NCBI RefSeq assembly: GCF_026343955.1
Contig: NZ_JAPKNI010000002.1
Span: forward strand, 558,001 to 622,000
DNA: 64,000 nucleotides
DNA from: Kaistia defluvii
GTDB lineage: Bacteria > Pseudomonadota > Alphaproteobacteria > Rhizobiales > Kaistiaceae
Reading direction: 5' to 3'
Below the pieces are notes generated by a model. The model ran no database searches. It was not told the DNA's origin and saw only the letters and a list, made by a program, of their open reading frames with translations. The position numbers were made by a program, and so were the translations under genes. Below are positions 37,770-48,264 of the stretch, piece after piece. The number at the start of each line of letters is the position of its first letter. Within the stretch, counting starts at the first letter, position 1.

Positions 37770-39698
37770 ATGTCGAAGCCTGAAACGACCCCTTTCCGCC
37801 GCCTCAAGCCCGTGCCGCACACGCGTGTCACCTTCACCGAGGGCTTCTGGGCAGACCGCATGCGCGTCAACCGCGAGACGACGATCCCGACACAGTTCCA
37901 GCGCTTGGAGGAGGAGGGTTTCATCGAGGTGCTGGACGTCGACCAGCCGCCCAGACCGCTCGTCCGGCCGATCAATGAGTACGGCCTGTCGATGCAGATG
38001 TTCTTCGATTCCGATTTCGGCAAATGGATCGAGGCGGCGAGCTTCAGCCTGGCCACCCATCCCGCCCCCGACATCGAGGCGAAGATCGATTTCCTGGTCG
38101 AGAAGCTCGACCACGCACAACTGGCCGATGGCTACCTGAACAGCTGGTTCATCCGCCGGGCACCGGAGAAGCGCTGGACCAATCTTCGCGATTGGCACGA
38201 GATGTACTCGATGGGCCATCTCGTGGAGGGTGCCGTCGCCTACTTCGAGGCGACGGGAAAGCGCCGTTTCCTCGATGTGATGATCCGCTGCGTCGATCAC
38301 ATCGCCAGTGTGTTCGGCCGCGAGCCCGGCAAGCGGCGGGGCTATGACGCGCATGAAGAAATCGAGCTGGCACTGGTCAAGCTCTATCGCGCCACGGGGG
38401 AGAGCCGTTTTCTCGATCTCGCGCGCTATTTCATCGACGAGCGCGGCGCGCAGAATCCCCATTATTTTGACGAGGAAGTGAAGGAATTTCCCGGCGGCAA
38501 GCCGTTCAATTTCGGCACCTACGAATACAGCCAGTCGCACAAGCCGGTGCGCGAGCAGGATGAGGTCGTGGGCCACGCCGTCCGGGCCATGTACCTCTAC
38601 AGCGCCATGGCCGACCTCGCCGCTGAAGACGGCGACGCCAGCCTCAAGGCAGCGCTCGACAAGCTCTGGCGGCATCTGACCAGCCGCCAGCTCTATGTCA
38701 CCGGCGGGATGGGGCCGGCGGTCGAGAACGAGGGATTCACCCGTTCCTTCGACCTGCCGAACGAGACCGCCTATGCGGAGACCTGCGCCGCCGTCTCGCT
38801 GGTGTTCTGGGGACATCGCATGGCGGCGATCGACCTCGACGGCCGCTTCGCCGATCACATGGAACTGGTTCTGCACAATGGCGCGCTGTCCGGCGTGTCA
38901 CTGGGCGGAGATCAGTATTTCTACGAGAATCCGCTGGAAAGCCATGGTCAGCATCGGCGCTGGCGCTGGCACTATTGCCCCTGCTGCCCGACCAATGTCG
39001 CCCGCCTCGTTGCTTCGCTCGGCGGCTATGTCGCCAGCCATGATGACGAGAACATCGCCGTCCATCTCTATGGCGCCTCGACCATCGACATGGTGGTCGC
39101 GGGCCGGGCGCTGCGGCTGACGCAGGCGACCGCGTACCCGTGGGATGGCGACATACGCCTGTCGGTCGAGGCGGGTGACCCGGTGCCGGCAACCCTCTGG
39201 CTGCGCATTCCCGGCTGGTGCCGCAGTGCGACGGCCAGCGTCAATGGCGCTCCGGTCGATGTCGGGGCAGGCACGATAAAGGGCTATCTCGGCATCCGAC
39301 GCGTATGGGCAACGGGCGATGAGATCCGCCTCACGCTCGAGATGCCGATCGAAGCGCTGCATGCCCATCCCGATGTCGGCATGGATGCCGACCGCGTCGC
39401 GCTCAAGCGAGGACCGGTGCTCTATTGCGTCGAGGAGGCCGACAATGCCGCGCCGCCGCAGCATATGCGACTTGCGACCGGCGAGGCGAAAGCTGCTTAC
39501 CAGCCGGACGTGCTCGGTGGCGTCGTGACGCTCAACGTGCCGGCCACGATCGACCAGACCGGCGACTGGCAGGACACGCTCTATCGGCGCGAGCCGGCCG
39601 AGAGCGTTCCCGGCACCATCACCGCCATTCCTTATTTCGCGTGGGCCAATCGTGAGCCCGGCGGGATGCTGGTCTGGCTGCGCGACGGGCGGCGATAG
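37770..39698 (+). CDS. Glycoside hydrolase family 127, beta-L-arabinofuranosidase-like
   Basis: A 642-residue hydrolase of the GH127 (former DUF1680) family. Key residues of the characterised Bifidobacterium enzyme HypBA1 are recognisable: Glu and Cys in AYAETCAAVS near residue 334, and the cysteine pair in CPCCPTN near 410, of which one is the nucleophile and the others bind zinc. HypBA1 frees L-arabinose from hydroxyproline-linked beta-arabinofuranosides. No signal peptide, so the substrate must be imported. The ATG at 37770 is chosen; the open frame upstream shows no family similarity. Hydroxyproline genes follow directly. Confidence 0.9.
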   Translation: MSKPETTPFRRLKPVPHTRVTFTEGFWADRMRVNRETTIPTQFQRLEEEGFIEVLDVDQPPRPLVRPINEYGLSMQMFFDSDFGKWIEAASFSLATHPAPDIEAKIDFLVEKLDHAQLADGYLNSWFIRRAPEKRWTNLRDWHEMYSMGHLVEGAVAYFEATGKRRFLDVMIRCVDHIASVFGREPGKRRGYDAHEEIELALVKLYRATGESRFLDLARYFIDERGAQNPHYFDEEVKEFPGGKPFNFGTYEYSQSHKPVREQDEVVGHAVRAMYLYSAMADLAAEDGDASLKAALDKLWRHLTSRQLYVTGGMGPAVENEGFTRSFDLPNETAYAETCAAVSLVFWGHRMAAIDLDGRFADHMELVLHNGALSGVSLGGDQYFYENPLESHGQHRRWRWHYCPCCPTNVARLVASLGGYVASHDDENIAVHLYGASTIDMVVAGRALRLTQATAYPWDGDIRLSVEAGDPVPATLWLRIPGWCRSATASVNGAPVDVGAGTIKGYLGIRRVWATGDEIRLTLEMPIEALHAHPDVGMDADRVALKRGPVLYCVEEADNAAPPQHMRLATGEAKAAYQPDVLGGVVTLNVPATIDQTGDWQDTLYRREPAESVPGTITAIPYFAWANREPGGMLVWLRDGRR

Positions 39699-39781
39699 CG
39701 CCCTGCGAAAGGATCGCAAGCCGTGCTATGGATCGCTGCCATCAGCAAATCGGCTCGCCACGCGCAGCCTGGGGAGAACGC

Positions 39782-41026
39782 ATGCGCGTAGGCATCATCG
39801 GGTCGGGTGTCATCGGAGTCGCCATCGCCCATGCATTGCTGGATGAGGGCCACCTCGTCGATCTGATCGATCGCGAGGGGATCGCGGCGGGAACGTCTGC
39901 GGGCAATGCCGGCTGGATCGCGCATCTCGACATCCTGCCGCTTGCCTCGCCCAAGGCCTGGCGCAACCTGCCGCGCTGGGCGCTTGATCCGCTCGGGCCG
40001 CTGGCGATCCGGCCTTCCTATCTGCCGGCGCTGACGCCCTGGCTCGCCCGCTTCATCAGCGCCAGCCGCCCCGCTCGCATCGAGGCATCGACGCTGGCCA
40101 TCGCCGCCTTGAATGGAAGGGCCCTGCCAGCCTGGCGGACGCGGCTGGAGGCCGTTGGCCTCACGCATCACCTGCGCGAAAAGGGCCTGCTCTCGGTCTG
40201 GGCCGACGAGCGCGGCTTTCGCGCCGCGCAGCCGCTGTTCGAGCGCCAGCGCAGGCTCGGCATCGTCGTCGAGACGCTGGATGCGGCGGCGCTCCGGAAC
40301 CTGGAACCGGCCTTCGGCCCGCGCGCCGCCGCAGGGGCGCTCTATCCCGCAGGCTGTCATGTCTCCGATCCGCTCGACTTCACCCGCGCGCTTGCCCAGA
40401 CCGCGATCGAACGCGGCGCCGAAGTTCGCAAGTTTGAGGTCGTCGATGTCCCAGCGGGCGGGGACCTGGTCACGATCCGCACCGCGTTCGACACCCTGGC
40501 GCAATACGACCGTATCGTCATCGCGACCGGCGCCTGGTCGAAGCCGCTCGCCGCGTCGCTTGGAGATAAGGTGCCGCTCGATACCGAGCGCGGATACAAC
40601 GTCACGCTGCCCTCGGGCCGGCTGGGGCTGACCCGCCCGGTGATGTTCGAGGGGGAGGGCTTCGTCACCACGCCGCTCGACGGCGGCGACCGCGTCGGCG
40701 GCAGCGTCGAGTTCGCCGGGCTCGAAGCGGCTCCCAACTTCAAGCGCGTCGACGCCATTCTGGGCAAGCTGCAGCGTTTCCTGCCCGAAGCGGAGCTTTC
40801 CGGCGGCACGCGCTGGATGGGCTTCCGCCCGTCAACGCCGGATTCGCTGCCCGTCATCGGCCGCGCCTGCCGCGATCCGCGCATTGTCTATGCCTTTGGC
40901 CATGCCCATCATGGCTTGACCCAGGCCGCCGCGACGGCTGAGCTCGTCGCCAGCCTGATCGCCGACCGGCGGCCCGATATCGACATCGCCCCCTATTCTC
41001 CCGAGCGCTTCGCAAAGAGGTTCTGA
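39782..41026 (+). CDS. DadA-like FAD-dependent D-amino acid (D-hydroxyproline?) dehydrogenase
   Basis: A DAO-family flavoenzyme of 414 residues. FAD motif GIIGSGVIGVAIAHALLDEG at residues 4-23, then GIAAGTSAGNAGWI, typical of DadA and of D-hydroxyproline dehydrogenases. The C-terminus has the substrate/flavin stretch RWMGFRPSTPDSLPVIGRA and FGHAHHGLTQAAAT. GGGGAG precedes the ATG. It is followed 2 bases later by a 4-hydroxyproline epimerase, so cis-4-hydroxy-D-proline is the best guess for its substrate. Confidence 0.87.
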   Translation: MRVGIIGSGVIGVAIAHALLDEGHLVDLIDREGIAAGTSAGNAGWIAHLDILPLASPKAWRNLPRWALDPLGPLAIRPSYLPALTPWLARFISASRPARIEASTLAIAALNGRALPAWRTRLEAVGLTHHLREKGLLSVWADERGFRAAQPLFERQRRLGIVVETLDAAALRNLEPAFGPRAAAGALYPAGCHVSDPLDFTRALAQTAIERGAEVRKFEVVDVPAGGDLVTIRTAFDTLAQYDRIVIATGAWSKPLAASLGDKVPLDTERGYNVTLPSGRLGLTRPVMFEGEGFVTTPLDGGDRVGGSVEFAGLEAAPNFKRVDAILGKLQRFLPEAELSGGTRWMGFRPSTPDSLPVIGRACRDPRIVYAFGHAHHGLTQAAATAELVASLIADRRPDIDIAPYSPERFAKRF

Positions 41027-41028
41027 GC

Positions 41029-42045
41029 ATGGCTCGCCATACCTTCGTCTGCATCGATGGCCATACCTGCGGCAATCCGGTCCGTGTCGTCACGGGCGGC
41101 TCGATCCCGGTGCTGAAGGGCGCCACTATGTTCGACAAGCGCCAGCATTTCCTGGCCGAATTCGACTGGATCCGGAAGTCGCTCTGCTTCGAGCCGCGCG
41201 GCCACGACATGATGTCGGGCTCGATCCTCTATCCGCCGTCGAGCGACGATTACGACGTTGCGATCCTGTTCATCGAGACCTCGGGCTGCCTGCCGATGTG
41301 CGGCCATGGCACCATCGGCACGGTGACGACGATCATCGAGCACGGTCTCGTTACCCCCAAAACGCCCGGTCTGCTGCGGCTGGAAACGCCGGCCGGTCTC
41401 GTCGAGGCGCGCTATATCCAGAACGGCCCCTATGTCGACAGCGTCACACTCACCAATGTGCCGTCCTTCCTGCTCGGGCGCGGCTATGAGGTCGAGGTTG
41501 ACGGCATCGGCGCGCTGACCGTCGACGTCGCCTATGGCGGCAATTTCTACGCGATCGTGGAGCCGCAGCCGAATTATGCGGACCTGTCGGATCTGGAGCC
41601 GTCCGATATCGTCCGCCTCTCGCCAAAGCTGCGGACGGCCTTCAACGCGCGGCACAGCATCGTGCATCCGGAAAACCCGGCGCTGAACAAGCTCACCCAT
41701 GTGTTGTGGACCGGCAAGCCGAAGAATCCGGGCTCGTCCGGCCGCAACGCCGTGTTCTATGGCGACAAGGCCATCGATCGCTCGCCCTGCGGCACCGGCA
41801 CGTCAGCCCGCGTCGCGCAGCTGTTCGCCACGGGCAGGCTGCGGGAGGGCGAGGCCTTCGTACACGAGAGCATCATCGGCTCGACCTTCACGGGCCGCGT
41901 CGCCCGCCAGACCACGGTCGGCGGCAAGCCGGCGATCATTCCGACGATCGAGGGCTGGGCGCGGGTGACGGGCTACAACACCATCTTCGTCGATGACCGG
42001 GACCCGTTCTGGGCCGGCTTTCAGGTGGTCGACGGCGAAGGCTAG
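41029..42045 (+). CDS. 4-hydroxyproline 2-epimerase (proline racemase family)
   Basis: A cofactor-independent epimerase of 338 residues that interconverts trans-4-hydroxy-L-proline and cis-4-hydroxy-D-proline. Both catalytic cysteines are present: C91 in MCGHGTIGT and C254 in SPCGTGTSAR. That separates it from trans-3-hydroxyproline dehydratases, which have threonine at the second position. Proline racemases proper also have two cysteines, but the pairing with a D-amino acid dehydrogenase gene 2 bases upstream favours hydroxyproline. Confidence 0.88.
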   Translation: MARHTFVCIDGHTCGNPVRVVTGGSIPVLKGATMFDKRQHFLAEFDWIRKSLCFEPRGHDMMSGSILYPPSSDDYDVAILFIETSGCLPMCGHGTIGTVTTIIEHGLVTPKTPGLLRLETPAGLVEARYIQNGPYVDSVTLTNVPSFLLGRGYEVEVDGIGALTVDVAYGGNFYAIVEPQPNYADLSDLEPSDIVRLSPKLRTAFNARHSIVHPENPALNKLTHVLWTGKPKNPGSSGRNAVFYGDKAIDRSPCGTGTSARVAQLFATGRLREGEAFVHESIIGSTFTGRVARQTTVGGKPAIIPTIEGWARVTGYNTIFVDDRDPFWAGFQVVDGEG

Positions 42046-42153
42046 CCGTGCGCGAATTGCAAAGAAGTGTGATGTCCGCGACATCGCACTCGTAGCGGGA
42101 AGGGCGCCGCTTCGCTAAAACGACTATCCCGACGCCAATCTGGATCCGCTGCC

Positions 42154-43185
42154 ATGCGTGCCCTCGTTCTCGAAGAAAAGCTCAAGCTCTCGCTCCGCGA
42201 CATCGACCTGCCGCTCGAGGTCGGTCCGCGCGATGTTCGCATCGCCATCCACACGGTCGGCGTCTGCGGCTCGGATGTGCACTACTACACCCATGGCGCG
42301 ATCGGCCCGTTCATCGTCAAGGAGCCGATGGTGCTGGGCCACGAGGCCTCCGGTACCGTTCTCGAGATCGGCTCCGAGGTGAAGAACCTCAAGGTCGGCG
42401 ACCGCGTCTGCATGGAGCCGGGCGTTCCCGACCTGAATTCCAAGGCTTCCAAGCTCGGCATCTACAATGTCGATCCGAGCGTCACCTTCTGGGCGACGCC
42501 GCCGGTGCATGGCTGCCTGACGCCGCAGGTCGTGTTCCCCGCCGCCTTTACTTACAAGCTGCCTGACAACGTCTCCTTCGCGGAGGGTGCTATGGTCGAG
42601 CCTTTCGCCATCGGCATGCAGGCGGCGACCAAGGCGAAGATCGTCCCCGGCGACACAGCGCTGGTGATCGGCGCCGGCCCGATCGGCATCATGGTGGCGC
42701 TGGCGGCGCTCGCCGGTGGTTGCAGCCGCGTCTATATCTCCGATCTCGTGAATGAGAAGCTGGCCATCGCCGGCCAATATGACGGCGTGATCCCGGTCAA
42801 CATCCGCGAGCATGACTTGAAGGCGAAGATCGCCGAGGAGACGGAGAATTGGGGCGTCGACATCGTGTTCGAGGCTTCGGGTAGCCCGCGCGCCTATGAC
42901 GGCATCTTCAACTACGTCCGTCCCGGCGGCTGCATCGTTTTTGTCGGGCTGCCGGTCGAGCCGATCGCGCTCGATATCGTCTCGGCCTCCGCCAAGGAAG
43001 TCCGGATGGAAACCGTGTTCCGCTACGCCAACGTGTTCGATCGCGCCCTGGCGCTGATCGCGTCCGGCAAGGTCGATCTGGCGCCGCTGATCACCGGCAC
43101 TTACGATTTCGAAGAGTCGATCGCTGCCTTCGAGCGCGCTGCCTCCGCCAACCCGAACGACGTGAAGCTGCAGATCACGCTGTAG
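42154..43185 (+). CDS. Zinc-type polyol dehydrogenase, xylitol/sorbitol dehydrogenase-like, lacking the structural zinc site
   Basis: A medium-chain NAD-dependent dehydrogenase of 343 residues. Catalytic zinc ligands C38, H63 and E64 are present ([13 protein letters not shown] and LGHEASG), as is the NAD motif IGAGPIGIM near 172. The four structural-zinc cysteines expected after EPGVP are replaced (D93, S96, S99, D107). Family members oxidise xylitol, L-arabinitol, sorbitol or L-idonate. It follows the hydroxyproline pair after 108 bases and ends at a strong terminator. Confidence 0.88.
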   Translation: MRALVLEEKLKLSLRDIDLPLEVGPRDVRIAIHTVGVCGSDVHYYTHGAIGPFIVKEPMVLGHEASGTVLEIGSEVKNLKVGDRVCMEPGVPDLNSKASKLGIYNVDPSVTFWATPPVHGCLTPQVVFPAAFTYKLPDNVSFAEGAMVEPFAIGMQAATKAKIVPGDTALVIGAGPIGIMVALAALAGGCSRVYISDLVNEKLAIAGQYDGVIPVNIREHDLKAKIAEETENWGVDIVFEASGSPRAYDGIFNYVRPGGCIVFVGLPVEPIALDIVSASAKEVRMETVFRYANVFDRALALIASGKVDLAPLITGTYDFEESIAAFERAASANPNDVKLQITL

Positions 43186-43260
43186 CTTGGTGGAAAGGGC
43201 GCTGTGCCTTCACCTCTCCCTCAGGGTGAGTTGAAGAAGGAGTTCGCTATTCGAAACTGA

Positions 43261-43291
43261 AAAAGGCCCCGGATCGCTCCGGGGCCTTTTT
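43261..43291. terminator. Strong bidirectional terminator (with a family A repeat just upstream)
   Basis: AAAAGGCCCCGGA (43261-43273) and TCCGGGGCCTTTT (43278-43290) form a perfect 13-bp stem with a TCGC loop and T/A tracts on both sides. It serves the polyol dehydrogenase and the converging PRC-barrel gene. A partial family A repeat (CACCTCTCCCTCAGGGTGAG) lies at about 43211-43230. Confidence 0.93.
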
Positions 43292-43314
43292 GTATTCCGG
43301 CTTAAGGGGCCGGA

Positions 43315-43683
43315 TTACATCATCCAGTAGGGGGGCATGCCGTAGTAGTCATGCACCTTCTTCTCATAGTCGCGGTCGCCCCAGGCGGGTTCATCGCCCT
43401 CATCATAGGCGGGGCCACCTTCCAGCTGTTCCTTGGTGAGGCCGACCACGTAGCCGCCCTGCGTCGTGTCATACTTCAAGGTATTCCACGGCAGCGGGTG
43501 GTATTTCTCGCCGAGGCCAAGGAATCCGCCGAAAGACATGATGGCATAGGCCACTCGGCCGCTCTGCTTGTCGATCATAACGTCATGAATATCGCCAAGA
43601 CGGTCGCCCTGCGTATTGTAGACGGCGGTGCCGTCGACCTTCGTAGCGCCGATCAGGGAGTTGGTGGTGTGAATCTGTTCCAT
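43315..43683 (-). CDS. PRC-barrel domain protein
   Basis: A small cytoplasmic protein of 122 residues. The PRC barrel covers about residues 8-85: LIGATKVDGTAVYNTQGDRL, GDIHDVMIDKQSGRVAYAIM and FGGFLGLGEKYHPLPWNTL. The C-terminal tail is acidic and then tyrosine/tryptophan rich. GGAGGAACGAG directly precedes the ATG at 43683; longer starts are unsupported. Such proteins are often stress-induced in rhizobia; a function cannot be given. Confidence 0.88.
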   Translation of the reverse strand: MEQIHTTNSLIGATKVDGTAVYNTQGDRLGDIHDVMIDKQSGRVAYAIMSFGGFLGLGEKYHPLPWNTLKYDTTQGGYVVGLTKEQLEGGPAYDEGDEPAWGDRDYEKKVHDYYGMPPYWMM

Positions 43684-43762
43684 CTCGTTCCTCCATGTTT
43701 GCATGTCCATGGTGGTAAAACGTCGATGGAAGAGCTTGGTTCCGATAAATCGAGGCCTCGGA

Positions 43763-44209
43763 TCAGGCAGCGCGCTTCGCCACGAGATAGATGTGCTCGC
43801 AGGCAAGAACCGTCTCGCCGGTCTGTTTGGTGACGGTCACCAACTCAGACACGATACCGTGCGTCGCTCGCTTCGGGTGATCGCGCTTCTCGGTGATCTT
43901 CGCTTCGACGGTGATCGTGTCGTCGATGAAGACGGGCTTCACGAACCGAACCTTGTCATAGCCATAGGACATGGCGTGCGGGTTGATCGTCGTTGCCGTC
44001 ATGCCGACCGCGACCGAGAGGATCAGCGTGCCGTGGGCGACGCGCTGCTTGAAATCCTGCGTCGCGCACCATTCGGCGTCCATATGGTGCGGGAAGAAGT
44101 CGCCCGTCTGGCCGGCATGCAGCACGATATCGGTCTCGGTGATCGTCCGCCCCATCGTGCGGCGGCTGAAGCCGATTTCGTAGTCTTCGAAGAACTGCTC
44201 GACGATCAT
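43763..44209 (-). CDS. MaoC-family (hot-dog fold) dehydratase
   Basis: A 148-residue single hot-dog protein of the R-specific enoyl-CoA hydratase/MaoC family. The hydratase dyad region is visible as [17 protein letters not shown] near residues 31-47, and the core helix as [15 protein letters not shown]. Start at ATG 44209. It is downstream of the SDR gene on the same strand, separated by a family B repeat, so cotranscription is uncertain. A second, longer MaoC gene lies at 54368. Confidence 0.88.
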   Translation of the reverse strand: MIVEQFFEDYEIGFSRRTMGRTITETDIVLHAGQTGDFFPHHMDAEWCATQDFKQRVAHGTLILSVAVGMTATTINPHAMSYGYDKVRFVKPVFIDDTITVEAKITEKRDHPKRATHGIVSELVTVTKQTGETVLACEHIYLVAKRAA

Positions 44210-44255
44210 GGTGTTTCTCTTGCGGTATACGCGGCGCCTGTACGGGCAAAGCTCC

Positions 44256-44346
44256 GTCATCCCGGGCGAAGACCCGGGATCCATGCAGCCGGAGCGAGTG
44301 ACGTAAAGGCTCCGGCTGGATGGATCCCCGCTTGCGCGGGGATGAC
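44256..44346. repeat. Inverted pair of intergenic repeats (family B)
   Basis: GTCATCCCGGGCGAAGACCC begins at 44256 and GATGGATCCCCGC...GGGGATGAC ends at 44346; arms GGATCCATGCAGCCGGAG and CTCCGGCTGGATGGATCC pair around a short loop. Same design as 24956-25055. It fills most of the 202-base gap between the MaoC and SDR genes. Confidence 0.8.
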
Positions 44347-44411
44347 GGCGGAGGGGCGTTGGCCGTGAGGATGCCCTGCCGCCGTCGTGTAGCGTGAAGG
44401 ACTTGCTGGTC

Positions 44412-45146
44412 CTAGTTGACCCAGCCGCCGTCGATGATGTGCATCTGGCCGGTGGTGTAGGTCGCGGTCGCCAAATAGATGGCGAGGTCTGCGATCTCGC
44501 TCGGCTGGCCGATGCGGCCGATCGGCTGGCGGGCGATGAAGGCCTTGCGGGCGGCTTCGTAGTCACCCTGGTCGCGCAGACGCTGCTGCAGCGACGGGCT
44601 TTCGACCGTGCCGGGGCAAATGCCGTTGCAGCGGATGCCCTTGGCGACGTAATCGGCGGCGACCGACTTGGTCAGGCCGACGGTGGCTGCCTTGGTCACG
44701 CCATAGGCGAAGCGGTTCGGCACGCCCTTGATCGAGCCGGCGACCGAGCAGATGTTGACGATCGAGCCGTCCTTCTGCGCCAGCATGCCCGGCAGGGCAG
44801 CGGAAATCGTGCGCCACATCGACTTGACGTTCAGGTCGTAGGCGAAATCGAGATCGGTCTCGGTGGCCTCTTCCAGCGTGCCGGCATGGACGATGCCCGC
44901 GCAGTTGAACAGCACGTCGATCGTGCCGATCTCGGCGATCAGCGCCTTCACGTCGTCATTGGACAGCACGTTCAGCTTGCGCGTCGTGATGTTCTCGACG
45001 CCGCTGAGTTCGGCGAGCGCCGTCTCGTTGATGTCGGTCGCCCAGACGATGGCGCCTTCGGCCGCTGCCTGCTCCGCGATCGCCCGTCCGATACCCTGTG
45101 CCGCTGCCGTGACCAGCGCGACCTTGCCTGCGAGCTTGCCGCCCAT
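44412..45146 (-). CDS. SDR oxidoreductase, DHRS6/2-keto-3-deoxy-L-fuconate dehydrogenase-like
   Basis: A classical short-chain dehydrogenase of 244 residues. Cofactor motif [17 protein letters not shown] (residues 8-24), and catalytic YGVTK followed by [18 protein letters not shown] and [16 protein letters not shown], a run that closely resembles animal DHRS6 and the bacterial 2-keto-3-deoxy-L-fuconate (or rhamnonate) dehydrogenases. It is the last gene of the leftward importer operon, directly after an enolase-superfamily dehydratase, which supplies a 2-keto-3-deoxy acid in such pathways. Confidence 0.87.
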   Translation of the reverse strand: MGGKLAGKVALVTAAAQGIGRAIAEQAAAEGAIVWATDINETALAELSGVENITTRKLNVLSNDDVKALIAEIGTIDVLFNCAGIVHAGTLEEATETDLDFAYDLNVKSMWRTISAALPGMLAQKDGSIVNICSVAGSIKGVPNRFAYGVTKAATVGLTKSVAADYVAKGIRCNGICPGTVESPSLQQRLRDQGDYEAARKAFIARQPIGRIGQPSEIADLAIYLATATYTTGQMHIIDGGWVN

Positions 45147-45176
45147 TGTCGTCCGTCCCTTTGGTTCGTCGTCAAA

Positions 45177-46283
45177 TCATGTGGTCAGGAAATTCGATCC
45201 CTCGACCGTCTGGCGGCCGATGGCGTCGAAATCCCAAGCGATGCCGAGTCCGGCCTCGGCGCTCGGAATGGCATATCCTTCCGCGATCGTCATGCCCTTT
45301 GTCGTCAGGCTGTCCAACTGCGGGATGTACTCGACCCAGCGCGCATTCGGCACGGCGGCGCAGAGCGCGACATGCAGTTCCATCAGGAAGTGCGGGCAGA
45401 CGACGACGTTGAACGTCTCGGCCAGGTGCGCGACCTTGAGCCAGGGCGTGATGCCGCCGATGCGGGCGACGTCGACCTGGACGATCGAGCAGGCGCGGCG
45501 CTGCAGGTAGTCGCGGAAATGCAGGCTGGAATAGAGGCTCTCGCCGACCGCGATCGGGATCGAGGTGGATTCGCAAAGCCGGATATGGCCGTCGACGTCG
45601 TCGGCCGTCAGTGGCTCTTCGAGCCAGCCGATATCGGCCGCCTCATAGTGGCGCGCACGCCGGATCGCCTCGTCGACCGAGAAGGCCTGGTTGGCGTCGG
45701 TGAAGAGCTCGAAGCCGGGGCCGACAGCCTCGCGAACGGCGTTCAGCCGCGCGACGTCCTCGTGGATCGGCCGGCCGACCTTCATCTTGGCGCCGCCGAA
45801 GCCATTCTCCTTGGCCCGCAGCGTGTCCTCGATGATGGATTCGACCGGCAGGTGCAGCCAGCCGCCTTCGGTGGTGTAGAGGCGGATCTTCTCTTGTGCG
45901 CCACCGGCTAGGATATGCACCGGCAGGTCCGCCTTGCGCGCCTTCAGGTCCCAGAGCGCCGTATCGATCGCGGCGAGCGCCAGCGAGGTGATGGCGCCGA
46001 CCGAGGTCGCATGCGTCATGAACAGAAGATCACGCCAGATCTGCTCGATCATGCCGGCCTCGCGGCCGATCAGGGCCGGCGCCAGCGTCTTCTCGATCAG
46101 CGACATGATGGCCGGGCCGCCGGTGCCGATCGTGTAGCTGTAGCCGGTGCCGACCGCGCCATCGGCATCGGTGATGCGGATGATCGGCGTTTCCTGGCTG
46201 ACGAAGGACTGGATCGCGTCGACCCGTTTCACCTTCGGCTTCAGGTCGACCATCAGGCCTTCGACGCGAACGATCTTTGCCAT
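45177..46283 (-). CDS. Enolase-superfamily sugar-acid dehydratase (mandelate racemase group)
   Basis: A 368-residue TIM-barrel enzyme. The base motif K-x-K is in GAKMKVGRP near residue 168; metal ligands are D in FTDANQ, E in WLEEPL and E in VGESLY; the His base is in CPHFLMELH near 300. These mark the mandelate-racemase subgroup, mostly acid-sugar dehydratases. It is shorter than L-fuconate dehydratase (about 440), so L-rhamnonate, another aldonate or a racemase role remain open. GGAGGAACC precedes the ATG. Confidence 0.88.
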   Translation of the reverse strand: MAKIVRVEGLMVDLKPKVKRVDAIQSFVSQETPIIRITDADGAVGTGYSYTIGTGGPAIMSLIEKTLAPALIGREAGMIEQIWRDLLFMTHATSVGAITSLALAAIDTALWDLKARKADLPVHILAGGAQEKIRLYTTEGGWLHLPVESIIEDTLRAKENGFGGAKMKVGRPIHEDVARLNAVREAVGPGFELFTDANQAFSVDEAIRRARHYEAADIGWLEEPLTADDVDGHIRLCESTSIPIAVGESLYSSLHFRDYLQRRACSIVQVDVARIGGITPWLKVAHLAETFNVVVCPHFLMELHVALCAAVPNARWVEYIPQLDSLTTKGMTIAEGYAIPSAEAGLGIAWDFDAIGRQTVEGSNFLTT

Positions 46284-46308
46284 GGTTCCTCCCCCCCCTG
46301 TTTCTCTT

Positions 46309-47412
<1,104 letters not shown>

Positions 47413-47418
47413 ATCGAA

Positions 47419-48264
47419 TTATCCTTTGACGCCGCCGAAGGTGAGACCGGCGATCAGATGTTTCTGCACGATGAAGGTCAGGATGAGCGCCGGCACGATG
47501 ATGATCACGGCCATGGCGCACATGCCGGTCCAGTCGACCGTGAACTGTGCGGTGAAATCCATCAGTCCGACCGGCAGCGTCTTCGACGCCGTGGTTCGGG
47601 TGAGCTGGGAGGCGAGGGCGAACTCGTTCCACGAGGTCAGGAAGGCGAAGATGCCGGCCGACGCGATGCCCGATTTGGCGAGCGGGAACTCGATCTTCCA
47701 GAATGCCTGCCAGCGCGTGCAGCCGTCGACCTGGGCGGCTTCCGAAAGCGAGAGCGGGATCTGCCGGAAGAATCCGTCGATCAACCAGATCGTGAAGGGA
47801 ATATTGAGCGCCAGATAGACGAGGATGACGCCGAAATCCGTGTCGATCAGGCCAACCCGGCTCCAGATCATGAAGACCGGCAGCGACAGGGAGATGCCCG
47901 GTACGGTGCGCGAGAGCATCAGCCAGAGGAAGGCGACGTTCTTGCCCTTGAAGCGGTAGCGGGCGAAGGCGTAGCCGCCCATCATGCCGATCAGAACCGC
48001 CAGAACCGTGCTCGTCACCGAGATGATGACGGAGTTCATGAAGTAGCGGATGACGGGTATGCCCTGCTGGCTATCCGAGAGACCCAGGATCGCGCGGAAA
48101 TTGTCGAGCGTCCAGCGTTCGGGAATCCAGACCGGGGGGCGGGCCATCACCTCTACATTGTCGCGGAAGGCCGTCATCACGATCCACAGACCGGGGACGC
48201 AGATGATCGCCATGACGATGAAGACGCCGAAGCGGATCAGCCAGCGTTGCCAGGAGCGTTCCAT
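47419..48264 (-). CDS. Carbohydrate ABC transporter permease (MalG type)
   Basis: Six-helix CUT1 permease of 281 residues. EAA loop EAAQVDGCTRWQAFWKIEFP near residue 183; the end FIVQKHLIAGLTFGGVKG is the typical MalG-family tail. Its ATG is adjacent to the stop codon of the MalF-type permease gene, so the two are translationally coupled. Confidence 0.95.
   Translation of the reverse strand: MERSWQRWLIRFGVFIVMAIICVPGLWIVMTAFRDNVEVMARPPVWIPERWTLDNFRAILGLSDSQQGIPVIRYFMNSVIISVTSTVLAVLIGMMGGYAFARYRFKGKNVAFLWLMLSRTVPGISLSLPVFMIWSRVGLIDTDFGVILVYLALNIPFTIWLIDGFFRQIPLSLSEAAQVDGCTRWQAFWKIEFPLAKSGIASAGIFAFLTSWNEFALASQLTRTTASKTLPVGLMDFTAQFTVDWTGMCAMAVIIIVPALILTFIVQKHLIAGLTFGGVKG

Noticed and set aside
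41788-41790. Trans-3-hydroxyproline dehydratase assignment for the racemase-family gene
   Set aside because: The second catalytic residue is Cys (C254), whereas dehydratases have Thr there.
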